Shown here in pieces: positions 42,503 through 50,568 of a stretch of 64,000 nt of DNA. The position numbers and the translations under genes were made by a program. The first letter of the stretch is position 1; each line of letters begins with the position of its first letter. This DNA is from Vibrio sp. SNU_ST1 (GTDB lineage: Bacteria > Pseudomonadota > Gammaproteobacteria > Enterobacterales > Vibrionaceae). The notes below the pieces were generated by a model, which worked only from the letters and a program-made list of their open reading frames with translations, was not told the DNA's origin and ran no database searches. The stretch covers positions 1,550,001 to 1,614,000 of the forward strand of contig NZ_CP130748.1 in NCBI RefSeq assembly GCF_030563405.1, written 5' to 3'.

Positions 42503-42706
42503 CTAAAGTGTGTCGTAGTAATCGCGAATATGTTGCGTTTCACGATAGCCCGTCTTCTTCACGTCTTTTTCAGGCATTTCAACCGTTTCTGAAGCAGTTG
42601 CCACTTTGGTTGTACCAGCGACAACGGCACCAGCGACGGCTGCAGTCGTTAAACCTTTGAGTAAGTCTCTACGGCTTGTGTTTATCTCTTTATTATCTTT
42701 CATCAT
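42503..42706 (-). CDS. Small Tat-signal formate dehydrogenase protein (FdhX-like)
   Basis: A 67-residue protein with a twin-arginine signal (SRRDLLKGLTTAAVAGAVV) and a short charged tail (KKTGYRETQHIRDYYDTL). It lies 10 bases upstream of fdhA and is typical of formate dehydrogenases in Vibrio and Shewanella. It may travel with FdhA through the Tat system; the exact function is unproven. Confidence 0.85.
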   Translation of the reverse strand: MMKDNKEINTSRRDLLKGLTTAAVAGAVVAGTTKVATASETVEMPEKDVKKTGYRETQHIRDYYDTL

Positions 42707-42779
42707 TGCTTCCTTACCTTACGGTAGATCTTTTTGGAGGCTTAATGCCCCTCTATCGATATAATCGCGTACTGCTCGA

Positions 42780-43454
42780 TTACTCGTAATCAGTGACGTT
42801 TTTCACATCAATCTTTAATTTGTGTTTACTGCTTTTTGTATTCACGCTGAAACGAACTTGCTCCAACGTTAAGAATGCTTCACACAGCTGAGCTGCTGAT
42901 TTGTAGAAGTTCGCACTTTCTGCACTTTCAAGCTGACGCGTAAAAGAGTTAAACCAAGGGCCAAGATGCTTATTGAAAACGGCTTGTTGAAGCGCTTCTT
43001 CTTCACCGGTTAGCATGGCCATTACTTCACACAATGCCGCAATATGATCTTCTGGCTCTTTCACTTGATCATCACGTTCAATGCCTAAAAGCTCTAAATC
43101 ATGACGAATCTCTGCTAATGGTTTTTCCATCATGGCGCCAGTTCTATGCCAAGAACCAAATGGAACAATCTCTCCACGGCCAATGCCAATGAACAGATCT
43201 TGATATTCGTCTTCTAACGCTTCGCGATTTGATTCCGTTGCCGCTTGTTGAATGGCAATCCAAGCTTTTTGCATTGCACTCTCAGACGCTTCAATGTCTA
43301 ACGTCTTTAGGAAATCAATGACCTCTTCAGAAGGTGCGCTACGGAACAATGCCGAAAGAACCAAATAGATTTCAGTTCTTAGTGTCTGTTCTTGCTTTAA
43401 TTCTTTTGCGAGCTCAGACTCTTGTGCCTGATCCAAATTAGTTTCCAATGCCAA
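42780..43454 (-). CDS. TorD-family molybdoenzyme chaperone
   Basis: A 224-residue, helical cytoplasmic protein with the TorD/DmsD pattern (RTEIYLVLSALFRSAPSEEVIDFL, YQDLFIGIGRGEIVPFGSWHRTGAMMEKPLAEIRHDL, PEDHIAALCEVMAML). The family binds the Tat signal of a molybdoenzyme until its cofactor is inserted; FdhA is the obvious client here. It starts three bases after the polyferredoxin gene. Confidence 0.9.
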   Translation of the reverse strand: MALETNLDQAQESELAKELKQEQTLRTEIYLVLSALFRSAPSEEVIDFLKTLDIEASESAMQKAWIAIQQAATESNREALEDEYQDLFIGIGRGEIVPFGSWHRTGAMMEKPLAEIRHDLELLGIERDDQVKEPEDHIAALCEVMAMLTGEEEALQQAVFNKHLGPWFNSFTRQLESAESANFYKSAAQLCEAFLTLEQVRFSVNTKSSKHKLKIDVKNVTDYE

Positions 43455-43457
43455 CTC

Positions 43458-45119
43458 CTAGTATTTCAATTGATTCAATGGGTCTTGAGCCATTGAGTCG
43501 AACATGTCTACTACACGACAGTCTTCACACATCGCAATACGATTAATCGCAGTTTCATCTGAAAAATGAGAGTGACCGCGTAACTTGTTCTGTAGCATGT
43601 CAATCATAGACTGTGGTGCGAATGGCTTATGACAACGTAAACATTCCGCGGCTTTCTCTTCATGAATCACAACCGCTTGTTGACGTTCTTCTTTCACCCA
43701 ATTCATTCGAGGAGTCAGAGTGAGAACATTCTCAGGACACGCCTTTTCACACAGACCACATTGAATACAGTCTTGTTCTACAAACTTAAGTGATGGAGAA
43801 GCACCGTCGGTATGAAGAGCACGTGTAGGACAAACCGCAACACAACTCATACACAAAGTACAATCTTTGCTTTCACACGAAACCGTGCCATATGGTGCAT
43901 TCGAAGGAAGCTCAACAACGTTTTCAACCGGAATACGAGATGAAGACATCGCATCAAGTGCTGTGAATAGGCGTTGACGTTTATTGCCTTGAAGATCGCC
44001 AAGTGCAAGATCGAACGAATCAACGCACAGTGTTGGAGGCCCTTCACGTAGAGATTCTAAATACAGGATATCGATGGTTTCTTTTGGAACACCGATTTGG
44101 TCGAGTAATTCTTGAGCAATCCCGACTTCGTTATTCAGAACACGAATGATCGTCTCTGGCATAAAACGAGAAGCAGCAAACAGAACCTGAGTTGCGCCAT
44201 TCACTAGCGCTGCAAACCAAGTATCAATACCAATAGAAGGCAATTCTTCAACGACAACCGGAATCACGTTATCTGGTAGCGCTTTAAGAGCCATCACGTT
44301 GTAAGTTTCATGACGTGAGCTACAGATAAGTACGATTGGATCCAGGCCGCCTGCTTGCTCGTAATTCGCTAGCGTACGTTCAATGAACTTTTGGGTATCG
44401 TCAGGATTTGGAAGCGCATAGGTAATCGCTTCTGTAGGACAGCTTGTTGCACAAGTCCCAACGCCTTGACATAGGTAAGGGTTAATCTCGATCTTGTGAC
44501 CTGTTTTGTCTGAGCCTTCACTTGATAGTGCGCCAGCAGGACAAGCATCAACACAACGTTCACAGCCTTTTACGCCACGAGAACTGTGTGCACAAAGGTC
44601 AGTGTCTAGACGGAAAAACTTAGGCTTATCAAAAGTACCCATTAGCGTTGGAATCTCTTCCAGTGCTTCCGCCAGTTTTGGATAGCCTCGTCCTACTGGG
44701 TAATAACCAGGAACAGGCACTTCTTCTGTCATGCAGCTGTTCAGGCAAAGGTCTAAAACAACATCGAAACAATCGTGATTAATTGCGACTTTCGCTAGGT
44801 TGCTTGATGTGCCTTTACTCTCAATCACGACTTCAAACGTGCCGAGGAAACCCGATACTTGAACCGAATTCGCGAAGTACAGTTCTGGGTTTGTGCCCTT
44901 TTCGCCGTCTGTTGACAATAAGGTTAAGCTTGTTAATTGAGGTAATTGCGCCGCAGCACTTTCAATGATCGCAGTTGGACCAATAACAAGTGTATTACCG
45001 CCGCTTTCGTAGCTAACAGTAGGTGGAATCAGATTTGTTAACTCTACTGTATTTTCAAATGCATACAGTCTCGCTTTAGCGTTATTTGAAGTTGCTTGTT
45101 CTAATAATTGTTTAAGCAT
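43458..45119 (-). CDS. Multi-cluster ferredoxin-like protein of the fdh cluster
   Basis: A 553-residue cytoplasmic protein with several ferredoxin motifs: CERCVDACPAGAL, CQGVGTCATSCPTEAI, CTLCMSCVAVCPTRAL and CIQCGLCEKACPENVL, plus CLRCHKPF and CEDCR near the C-terminus. Between the pairs lies a longer domain (residues 250-350) resembling the HdrA/MvhD-like flavin-free insert. It is found next to fdh genes in Vibrio and Shewanella, presumably in electron transfer or maturation. A sigma54 promoter candidate is at 45285-45300. Confidence 0.85.
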   Translation of the reverse strand: MLKQLLEQATSNNAKARLYAFENTVELTNLIPPTVSYESGGNTLVIGPTAIIESAAAQLPQLTSLTLLSTDGEKGTNPELYFANSVQVSGFLGTFEVVIESKGTSSNLAKVAINHDCFDVVLDLCLNSCMTEEVPVPGYYPVGRGYPKLAEALEEIPTLMGTFDKPKFFRLDTDLCAHSSRGVKGCERCVDACPAGALSSEGSDKTGHKIEINPYLCQGVGTCATSCPTEAITYALPNPDDTQKFIERTLANYEQAGGLDPIVLICSSRHETYNVMALKALPDNVIPVVVEELPSIGIDTWFAALVNGATQVLFAASRFMPETIIRVLNNEVGIAQELLDQIGVPKETIDILYLESLREGPPTLCVDSFDLALGDLQGNKRQRLFTALDAMSSSRIPVENVVELPSNAPYGTVSCESKDCTLCMSCVAVCPTRALHTDGASPSLKFVEQDCIQCGLCEKACPENVLTLTPRMNWVKEERQQAVVIHEEKAAECLRCHKPFAPQSMIDMLQNKLRGHSHFSDETAINRIAMCEDCRVVDMFDSMAQDPLNQLKY

Positions 45120-45284
45120 TGCTCAGTTCCATCTATGGACATGGATAATCTGTTCAACCTTCATTGTAGTAAGCGATAGAGAACTTGCTGAGTAATCCGT
45201 TAACAACTAACCCTTTAGCTAGTGGGCCATTCGTTAGACCATGAACTCGTCTATCTACAAAAAAGTTGATAATGAACGTTATTT

Positions 45285-45300
45285 AGCAAATGCCATGCCA
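45285..45300 (-). promoter_or_regulatory. Sigma54 promoter candidate for the polyferredoxin-fdh operon
   Basis: On the minus strand TGGCATGGCATTTGCT has the -24 GG and -12 GC ten bases apart and matches TGGCACG-N4-TTGCW almost fully. It would start transcription about 150 bases before the gene at 45119. Confidence 0.75.
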
Positions 45301-45369
45301 ATTTAATAAGCCTTATATATCAGCAACTTAATGCTTTGTAGCGTTTATTGCACGTATAAAAAAACCGCT

Positions 45370-45386
45370 TGGGACATTTTGTCGCA
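45370..45386. promoter_or_regulatory. 17-bp dyad, candidate enhancer site for the fdh operon
   Basis: TGGGACA-TTT-TGTCGCA is an almost perfect dyad with half-sites TGGGACA. Its centre lies about 90 bases upstream of the -24/-12 element at 45285, a normal enhancer distance. The same dyad occurs upstream of tupA (59489-59505). Confidence 0.6.
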
Positions 45387-45421
45387 AGCGGTTCATTGAG
45401 TGTTTAGTCAAAATGTACCTA

Positions 45422-46102
45422 TTATTTGTGTGGTATATTTTGTCCCATCTCTTTCAGATCAGCTTCGTCTGACATTGTAGCGCCATTACCCGGAACTGTG
45501 TTTTTATACAGTTCTTTTTCTTCCCCCGCAATTTCGTCACTTTCACTGAGTTCTGATTCGGTCTCTTTGGCTTCATTAATAGAGTCATCAACCTCATCAA
45601 TCAAAGTTTCTTCTTCATTATCAGCGACTTGAACAGGCTCGCTTACTGTGTCTTCTTCTGTCTTGTCTTTTACCCAATCGCGAAGAGTTTCGGCAACACC
45701 TTCAGAGAGAGTCTTCAAATTGCTGTAATCGTCGTCGTAATCGTCCAAGCCATCACGCACGTTAAACTCCTCTGATAGGAATAGTTTACGTAATGCGGCT
45801 TTTTTTACGCTTTCTGAAGCTTCTGACACCAATAATTGAGCAACAGACAAATCTTCAGTGGCTTCTGGTACGGGATCTTGAACGTCAGCAGCATGAGTTT
45901 CTTGATTGCTTTCTAAAAACTCATTTTCTACATCTCCACTGTCTAGTGAATCTGAAGTTTCTGCGTCTATAACTGAACTCGAAAACGAAGCCTCTGAGGA
46001 GGTAAGATCAGTGTCTTCTCGCGTTTGTTCTGATTCCAATAGTTCATCGGTAGATTCATCAAGCTTTCGCTGAGACCAACGGCTAAAAAAGTTAGTTGCC
46101 AT
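45422..46102 (-). CDS. DUF3306 protein of the fdh cluster
   Basis: A 226-residue, highly acidic protein. It starts ATNFFSRWSQRKLDES, the conserved DUF3306 N-terminus, has a low-complexity middle rich in Ser/Glu, and contains the core LRKLFLSEEFNVRDGLDDYDDDYSNL. It ends GATMSDEADLKEMGQNIPHK. DUF3306 and DUF3305 genes are co-inherited with formate dehydrogenases, so a maturation role is likely though unproven. Its start overlaps the DUF3305 gene by 11 bases. Confidence 0.88.
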   Translation of the reverse strand: MATNFFSRWSQRKLDESTDELLESEQTREDTDLTSSEASFSSSVIDAETSDSLDSGDVENEFLESNQETHAADVQDPVPEATEDLSVAQLLVSEASESVKKAALRKLFLSEEFNVRDGLDDYDDDYSNLKTLSEGVAETLRDWVKDKTEEDTVSEPVQVADNEEETLIDEVDDSINEAKETESELSESDEIAGEEKELYKNTVPGNGATMSDEADLKEMGQNIPHK

Positions 46103-46556
46103 TAGATCTACCCGCGCCTTTGCGTTTTTTACGTCTTGTTTCTAATAACTCGCCATGACGACCGATGAACGCTTCCATCCAAGCTTGTACTGGTAATGGA
46201 ATGTCGTAGGAAAGTACTTGGTTGTCACCGTCCATGTATTGCCCTGCAACGGTTTGTGAAGCCGTAAGTAACTGAATGACGGGCTTAACATCAGAATCGA
46301 CATTATCCATTACTAAGAAAAGCTTAGGTTGCTGAGAGCTTAGGTTGAATCGATAGTCTGTACGTTCATCTTTATGTAATTGAAGTAAACATACGTCTTG
46401 GGTTTCGTCTTCTGGTGACAGTTCAAAACCGGTCAATTCCCATTGCGTTGTAACCCAGATACCCGTTTTGATCTCTTTTTCTATTCTTTGGACACCGATT
46501 GGCCAAGCTGCTTCTGTTTTTTCATATTGTTCTTTGAATTCTTTTATCTCAGACAT
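46092..46556 (-). CDS. DUF3305 protein of the fdh cluster
   Basis: A 154-residue protein with the DUF3305 signature WPIGVQRIEKEIKTGIWVTTQWELTGFEL and the ending MEAFIGRHGELLETRRKKRKG. It is the first gene of a two-gene unit with DUF3306, from a sigma54 promoter candidate at 46635. It travels with fdh genes; function is unknown. Confidence 0.88.
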   Translation of the reverse strand: MSEIKEFKEQYEKTEAAWPIGVQRIEKEIKTGIWVTTQWELTGFELSPEDETQDVCLLQLHKDERTDYRFNLSSQQPKLFLVMDNVDSDVKPVIQLLTASQTVAGQYMDGDNQVLSYDIPLPVQAWMEAFIGRHGELLETRRKKRKGAGRSNGN

Positions 46557-46593
46557 ACTTCACCCAATTGATTTTCTTTGCTCTGAATGCAGT

Positions 46594-46610
46594 TAGGACA
46601 TTTTGTACTG
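46594..46610. promoter_or_regulatory. Weaker copy of the 17-bp dyad in the DUF3305 leader
   Basis: TAGGACA-TTT-TGTACTG matches the TGGGACA-N3-TGTNCCA consensus less well. It lies downstream of the DUF3305 promoter candidate but upstream of fdhD, so it could act as an enhancer for the latter. Confidence 0.4.
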
Positions 46611-46634
46611 CGTGCAATCATATACACTCTGTAA

Positions 46635-46650
46635 AGCAATAAACACGCCA
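46635..46650 (-). promoter_or_regulatory. Sigma54 promoter candidate for the DUF3305 unit
   Basis: On the minus strand TGGCGTGTTTATTGCT fits TGGCACG-N4-TTGCW with GG and GC ten bases apart. The DUF3305 ATG is 79 bases downstream. Confidence 0.72.
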
Positions 46651-46809
46651 ATACAGGTTAACTGCAATAGCGCATTTATAGCGTTCGTTATCAAGTTGTC
46701 ACTTAACGTTAGTCGATACTGGTTATTTCAGGCAACTCCACTCGGTGAACTCCCATATTTTGCGCTATTTTAATCAAATGCTTCATGTTTTCCTGAATAC
46801 CCGTTATTT

Positions 46810-46825
46810 TGGAATAAGATTTGCT
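46810..46825 (+). promoter_or_regulatory. Sigma54 promoter candidate for fdhD
   Basis: TGGAATAAGATTTGCT has the -24 GG and -12 GC ten bases apart, with a TTGCT -12 element; the -24 box deviates in its outer bases. The fdhD start is 101 bases downstream. Confidence 0.55.
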
Positions 46826-46925
46826 TTAAGCATGAGTTAAAGAATCGATGAACAAGATCGGCGTTAGACCCTCTTGTTAACTTCTTATCTCTTAAAATCG
46901 CTATCTCATTAACTAGGAAACGACT

Positions 46926-47756
46926 GTGGTAAAACCAAACATAATAAAAACCAGTGAGAACCCACTTCAGACAATCGAAGTTGAAGTGTTTGATGAATAT
47001 GGTGAGAAGCTAACCAAACAGATCGCTTGCGAACGCCCTCTTACCGTCATGTTGAACTGGAAAGAGATCGTAACCCTGATGACACTCGGCTCGCGCCCTG
47101 AATCTTTAGTCTTGGGTTATTTGAAGAACCAAAGCTTCCTTTCCGACCCTGAAGCGGTTGAATCTATCATCATCGATTGGGAAACCAGCTCTGCTGCGGT
47201 TATCACCCAAGAAGACACGAGCCAACTTGAGCAAGCGCTTAAGAAGAAGACAGTGACCTCGGGCTGTGGTCAAGGCACCATGTACGGCAACGTGATGAAG
47301 CAGTTGGAAGATTACCAAGTGCCTCAAAACAAGATTAAGCAATCTGAAATCTACACTGCGCTTGAAGCGTTGACGCATTACAATGACACCTATAAAAAAG
47401 CTGGAGCAGTACACGGTTGCGCGGTTTGCAAAGACGACAAGGTTCTATCGTTTGTTGAAGATGTTGGCCGACACAATGCCGTTGATACATTGGCTGGTGA
47501 GATGTGGCTTAACAAAGAGTCAGGTGAAGATAAGATTTTTTACACTACAGGCCGCCTGACTTCTGAAATGGTCATCAAAGTCGCACAGATGGGTATCCCA
47601 GTTCTGCTATCACGCTCTGGTGTAACGCAAATGGGGCTAGATTTGGCTCAGAAGTTCGGCATCACCACCATTGCTCGTGCTAAAGGTTTACGCTTCCAAG
47701 TGTTCACCGGTGCAGACAAGATTGATTTTGATGTGAAAGGCAGCGAAAAAAATTGA
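46926..47756 (+). CDS. fdhD: Formate dehydrogenase sulfur carrier FdhD
   Basis: A 276-residue protein. The conserved VTSGCGQGTM carries the sulfurtransferase cysteine; the usual CxxC pair appears reduced to a single Cys here, as in several homologues. CAVCKDDKVLSFVEDVGRHNAVDTLAGEM and YTTGRLTSEMVIKVAQMGIPVL are family blocks. FdhD transfers sulfur to the bis-MGD of formate dehydrogenase so that it can bind metal correctly. Divergent from the DUF3305 unit and likely GTG-started (VKPN). Confidence 0.92.
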   Translation: MVKPNIIKTSENPLQTIEVEVFDEYGEKLTKQIACERPLTVMLNWKEIVTLMTLGSRPESLVLGYLKNQSFLSDPEAVESIIIDWETSSAAVITQEDTSQLEQALKKKTVTSGCGQGTMYGNVMKQLEDYQVPQNKIKQSEIYTALEALTHYNDTYKKAGAVHGCAVCKDDKVLSFVEDVGRHNAVDTLAGEMWLNKESGEDKIFYTTGRLTSEMVIKVAQMGIPVLLSRSGVTQMGLDLAQKFGITTIARAKGLRFQVFTGADKIDFDVKGSEKN

Positions 47757-47918
47757 TAACTTCGTAACAGACAGGCTCGGTTTCGACAAACTCAATGGAT
47801 ATCGTGGGTGATAGGACCTTCTCTCACTCACGTGTTGTTTCTTCCGAGTACAAAGCGCTAACCTCTCACGCCAATAAATCGCCCAATACTTGAGTTGTCG
47901 CGGTCATTAGCTTGTTGG

Positions 47919-49496
47919 TCATAAAACGGGGACTTGTGACGTCCTTGTACTCATATTTGAATCCAAATACTTAACCTCTTCTGAGATTAATTTTCCATCG
48001 CAATAATTGTCTTTTTGTAACTCCAATGCCGTAATACCTGACCATTCTGAAAATAGGCATTCGAAGTAGAACAGAGAAACTGGGTGGTCGTTTGGAATTT
48101 CGATTGAATTGTCTTTTGTCATAAACAATGGCACTTTTAGCGACTCAATATCCGGCGGGGTTCTGACATCGTGCTTCAATGCCATATCTCCTTCGGGGTG
48201 CCCCAACCCGTGATCAGAAAAGAATAAGTACTTTCCTCCATTGTCGCTAACCAGATGAATGAGTTTGGCTTGCCAATAGTCAGTATAAAGAACGCTGTTG
48301 TCATACTCATCAAGGTCTTGATTGTCTGATTCAAAGACAGAAAAGTTTTCGTCATAACGATCCGAAAACGCCATGTGTGATCCGTAGAAATGGAGAATGA
48401 TGAGCTTCTTAACTCCGGGTTGTGAAAGTGTTTGCTTTAACTTTCCATATAATACGTCATCGAGCTGACTGCCACCTTCATCTTGCGCGGTGAAATAAGT
48501 ATGATCAGCCTGTTTTGCCAAACTTGTAATCGAGAAGTCCCATTGCCCAAACTCCGCCTGATTTGATAACCAAAAAGTCTCGTAACCTGCATCATTTGCT
48601 AGATGAATCACTGATTTGGAAAGGTCAGGTAGCACATCTGTTTTTGTCATTGCCGCTGGTATCGAACTCCAAGTGTTCGCTCCTGCCGCATAAGTATTAT
48701 AGTGAATTGTCAGTTGAGACTGTATTGAAGAAAGCTGTGGAGTCGTATTTCGTGAATATCCATAGAGCTCCATGTTCCCTGAACGTAGTGATTCACCTAT
48801 GCCGATGACTAAAATGTCTGTAGCCTCTGGTTTTGAAGACACTTCTGACCACGAGCTAGTAAGCTCCACCTGCATATTGAGTAAGTTGATAGAATCTACT
48901 ACTGCGATAGCGCTCTCAAAGGGAGGAAATCTTAAAGAGAGCTTATGAAACGTGTATTCAACGGCACTGAATGCCTCAGAATTACCTCGTGATGTTCCTT
49001 TGTCTATGTAATCTTCGTAGAACGCATCGCTATAAACGCCTGGTATCTTGATCAAAAATGGAATGAGTAGATAAGCCCCTCCCACACCAGCCATCAATAC
49101 CCCCCAAATTTTGGGCCCGGTAAAGGTAAATAACGTGAGAATAATGCAAATGACCACTGCGAAGAGAACTTCAAAAAAGTGTTGAGAGGCAAAGCTCGCT
49201 GATTCATTAATTGGCGCGTTAATAACACTCATGACTATGCTGATGGTAAGCGAAGATTGATAGCTCAATTGAACAAAAAACTCGATGCTGACTATGAGCG
49301 CGAATATAAATCGAACGGTGTTAGAAAATGATAAACCACGTAAAATACCATAGAGCAGCATTGATAGAAGAACAGTGTGAACACTTCCTTTGAGAGGCGC
49401 TGATACTAGCTTATCTGTATTCAAAACTGCCGCGATAATCAAAAAGCAAACAATGCCAATTATGTGAAAAACATGATTCCTAGGGCTATTTATTGT
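47919..49496 (-). CDS. Sulfatase-type phosphoethanolamine transferase-like membrane enzyme
   Basis: About 525 residues from the ATG at 49496 (MTINSPRNHVF); nine more codons are possible. Five membrane helices fill residues 10-165. A periplasmic alkaline-phosphatase-fold domain follows, with LVIGIGESLRSGNMELYGYSRNTTPQL, then AAGANTWSSIPAAMT (candidate nucleophile Thr), and FFSDHGLGHPEG for metal binding. This is the EptA/OpgE-like design, adding phosphoethanolamine to lipid A or glycans. It overlaps the GDPD-like gene by 11 bases. Confidence 0.82.
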   Translation of the reverse strand, partial: TINSPRNHVFHIIGIVCFLIIAAVLNTDKLVSAPLKGSVHTVLLSMLLYGILRGLSFSNTVRFIFALIVSIEFFVQLSYQSSLTISIVMSVINAPINESASFASQHFFEVLFAVVICIILTLFTFTGPKIWGVLMAGVGGAYLLIPFLIKIPGVYSDAFYEDYIDKGTSRGNSEAFSAVEYTFHKLSLRFPPFESAIAVVDSINLLNMQVELTSSWSEVSSKPEATDILVIGIGESLRSGNMELYGYSRNTTPQLSSIQSQLTIHYNTYAAGANTWSSIPAAMTKTDVLPDLSKSVIHLANDAGYETFWLSNQAEFGQWDFSITSLAKQADHTYFTAQDEGGSQLDDVLYGKLKQTLSQPGVKKLIILHFYGSHMAFSDRYDENFSVFESDNQDLDEYDNSVLYTDYWQAKLIHLVSDNGGKYLFFSDHGLGHPEGDMALKHDVRTPPDIESLKVPLFMTKDNSIEIPNDHPVSLFYFECLFSEWSGITALELQKDNYCDGKLISEEVKYLDSNMSTRTSQVPVL

Positions 49497-50298
49497 CATC
49501 AATACATCCTTGTGGCGTGCCATATAGCGCTAAATCCGTTAGGACTACTCTCACATTGTTTTTTTCAAACAGTGAGGAAATTGTTGCTGAGTCATTAACG
49601 GTGAATAATAAAGTCGGGATTGTAGGAAGCTGGATTTGAAAGCGGCTTGAATAATTGACGATATCAGTTGATATCATCGTAAATTGGCCTAAAAGGTACT
49701 TAACTTTTATTTTAAAGGTATGAATGAGATACGATAATTGGCTCAAATCGTTTGGTAGTGCGATCCAATAACTGGTCTGAAAACCCTGTTGTGTAAACGA
49801 ACTTAATGCACGGTCATCCACGGATTCAACAAGCAATTCAGACTTACTAACGACCGTTTGAGAAAGCAGTTCTAGCTTTTCTAGGGCTCTCGACCTCTCA
49901 TTGGGGTTAAGTTGGTATAGGTTTTTGAAATCCAACCAATAGAAATGGCCGTCTCCAAATTCAGTGAAAACTTCTTCGAGGGTTAATACTTCCGAGTTCA
50001 CAACATCAATAACCGGATCATGACTGACAATAAATTGAAAAGATTCGCTGTGAAAATGGACATCAAGCTCCACTCCAGTAGCTCCGTGTTTAAAGGCTGA
50101 AGAGAACGCAGAAATGCTATTCTCCTGCTCTATGGTCGTTAAACCTCTATGTGCCCACACTTGCTGGCATGCATTTAACGCCTGATGACCATTCGCTTTT
50201 ATGAGGAATGCAATATGGACAATCATAGGAGTCAATACCATCATTATAATCGCGATGGCTAATCCGTACTTTACCGGTACACTCGTTCGAAAGTTCAA
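49486..50298 (-). CDS. Glycerophosphodiester phosphodiesterase-like membrane protein
   Basis: A 270-residue protein with TTG start after GGGGAAAA. An N-terminal membrane anchor (VKYGLAIAIIMMVLTPMIVHIAFL) precedes a GDPD-type barrel: VWAHRGLTTIEQENSISAFSSAFKHGATGVELDVHF carries the HRG and ELDVH residues of the active site, and a later SHDPVID. GDPD enzymes cut glycerophosphodiesters. Coupling to the phosphoethanolamine-transferase-like gene suggests the pair modifies surface lipids or glycans and removes by-products; this is inference. Confidence 0.82.
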   Translation of the reverse strand: MNFRTSVPVKYGLAIAIIMMVLTPMIVHIAFLIKANGHQALNACQQVWAHRGLTTIEQENSISAFSSAFKHGATGVELDVHFHSESFQFIVSHDPVIDVVNSEVLTLEEVFTEFGDGHFYWLDFKNLYQLNPNERSRALEKLELLSQTVVSKSELLVESVDDRALSSFTQQGFQTSYWIALPNDLSQLSYLIHTFKIKVKYLLGQFTMISTDIVNYSSRFQIQLPTIPTLLFTVNDSATISSLFEKNNVRVVLTDLALYGTPQGCIDDNK

Positions 50299-50568
50299 TC
50301 ATTTTCCCCGCCAAATCCGTAGCTTATATAAATATAGGCAAACTATTGCAGATTGTTAGTTATCAGCCCTTTAAATTTAAACTATCTACTTAACTTAAAA
50401 GATAACAGCCGTGAAATGAATCGACTCTATTATTCAATTGGTCGTATTTTTACGGTATGCCAAAAATCACACATAAAAAAACGCCTTTATTATTTCTAAT
50501 AAAGGCGTCTAAATTTAGGTTTGTAAGTCAGCTACTAGGTTTAACTAGACGGCATCTACCGCATGAAA
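50299..50568. other. Intergenic region with ybiT terminator
   Basis: The 270-base gap between the GDPD-like gene and ybiT contains the terminator at 50477-50511 and otherwise AT-rich sequence with no clear gene. Confidence 0.5.
50477..50511 (-). terminator. Terminator after ybiT
   Basis: ACGCCTTTATTA pairs with TAATAAAGGCGT over a TTTC loop; the minus strand continues with a T tract (complement of ATAAAAAA). Confidence 0.9.

Larger units (their letters stand above)
45120..45421. promoter_or_regulatory. Control region of the fdh transcription unit
   Basis: The gap between the DUF3306 stop and the polyferredoxin start holds a sigma54 promoter candidate (45285-45300, minus) and, about 75-90 bases upstream of it, a 17-bp dyad (45370-45386). 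The dyad sits inside the loop of a hairpin (AACCGCTT/AAGCGGTT) that could also terminate the DUF3305-DUF3306 transcript. Confidence 0.65.
46557..46925. promoter_or_regulatory. Divergent control region of the DUF3305 unit and fdhD
   Basis: The gap holds two divergent sigma54 promoter candidates, at 46635-46650 (minus) and 46810-46825 (plus), and a weaker copy of the shared dyad at 46594-46610. No gene or RNA was seen. Confidence 0.6.
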
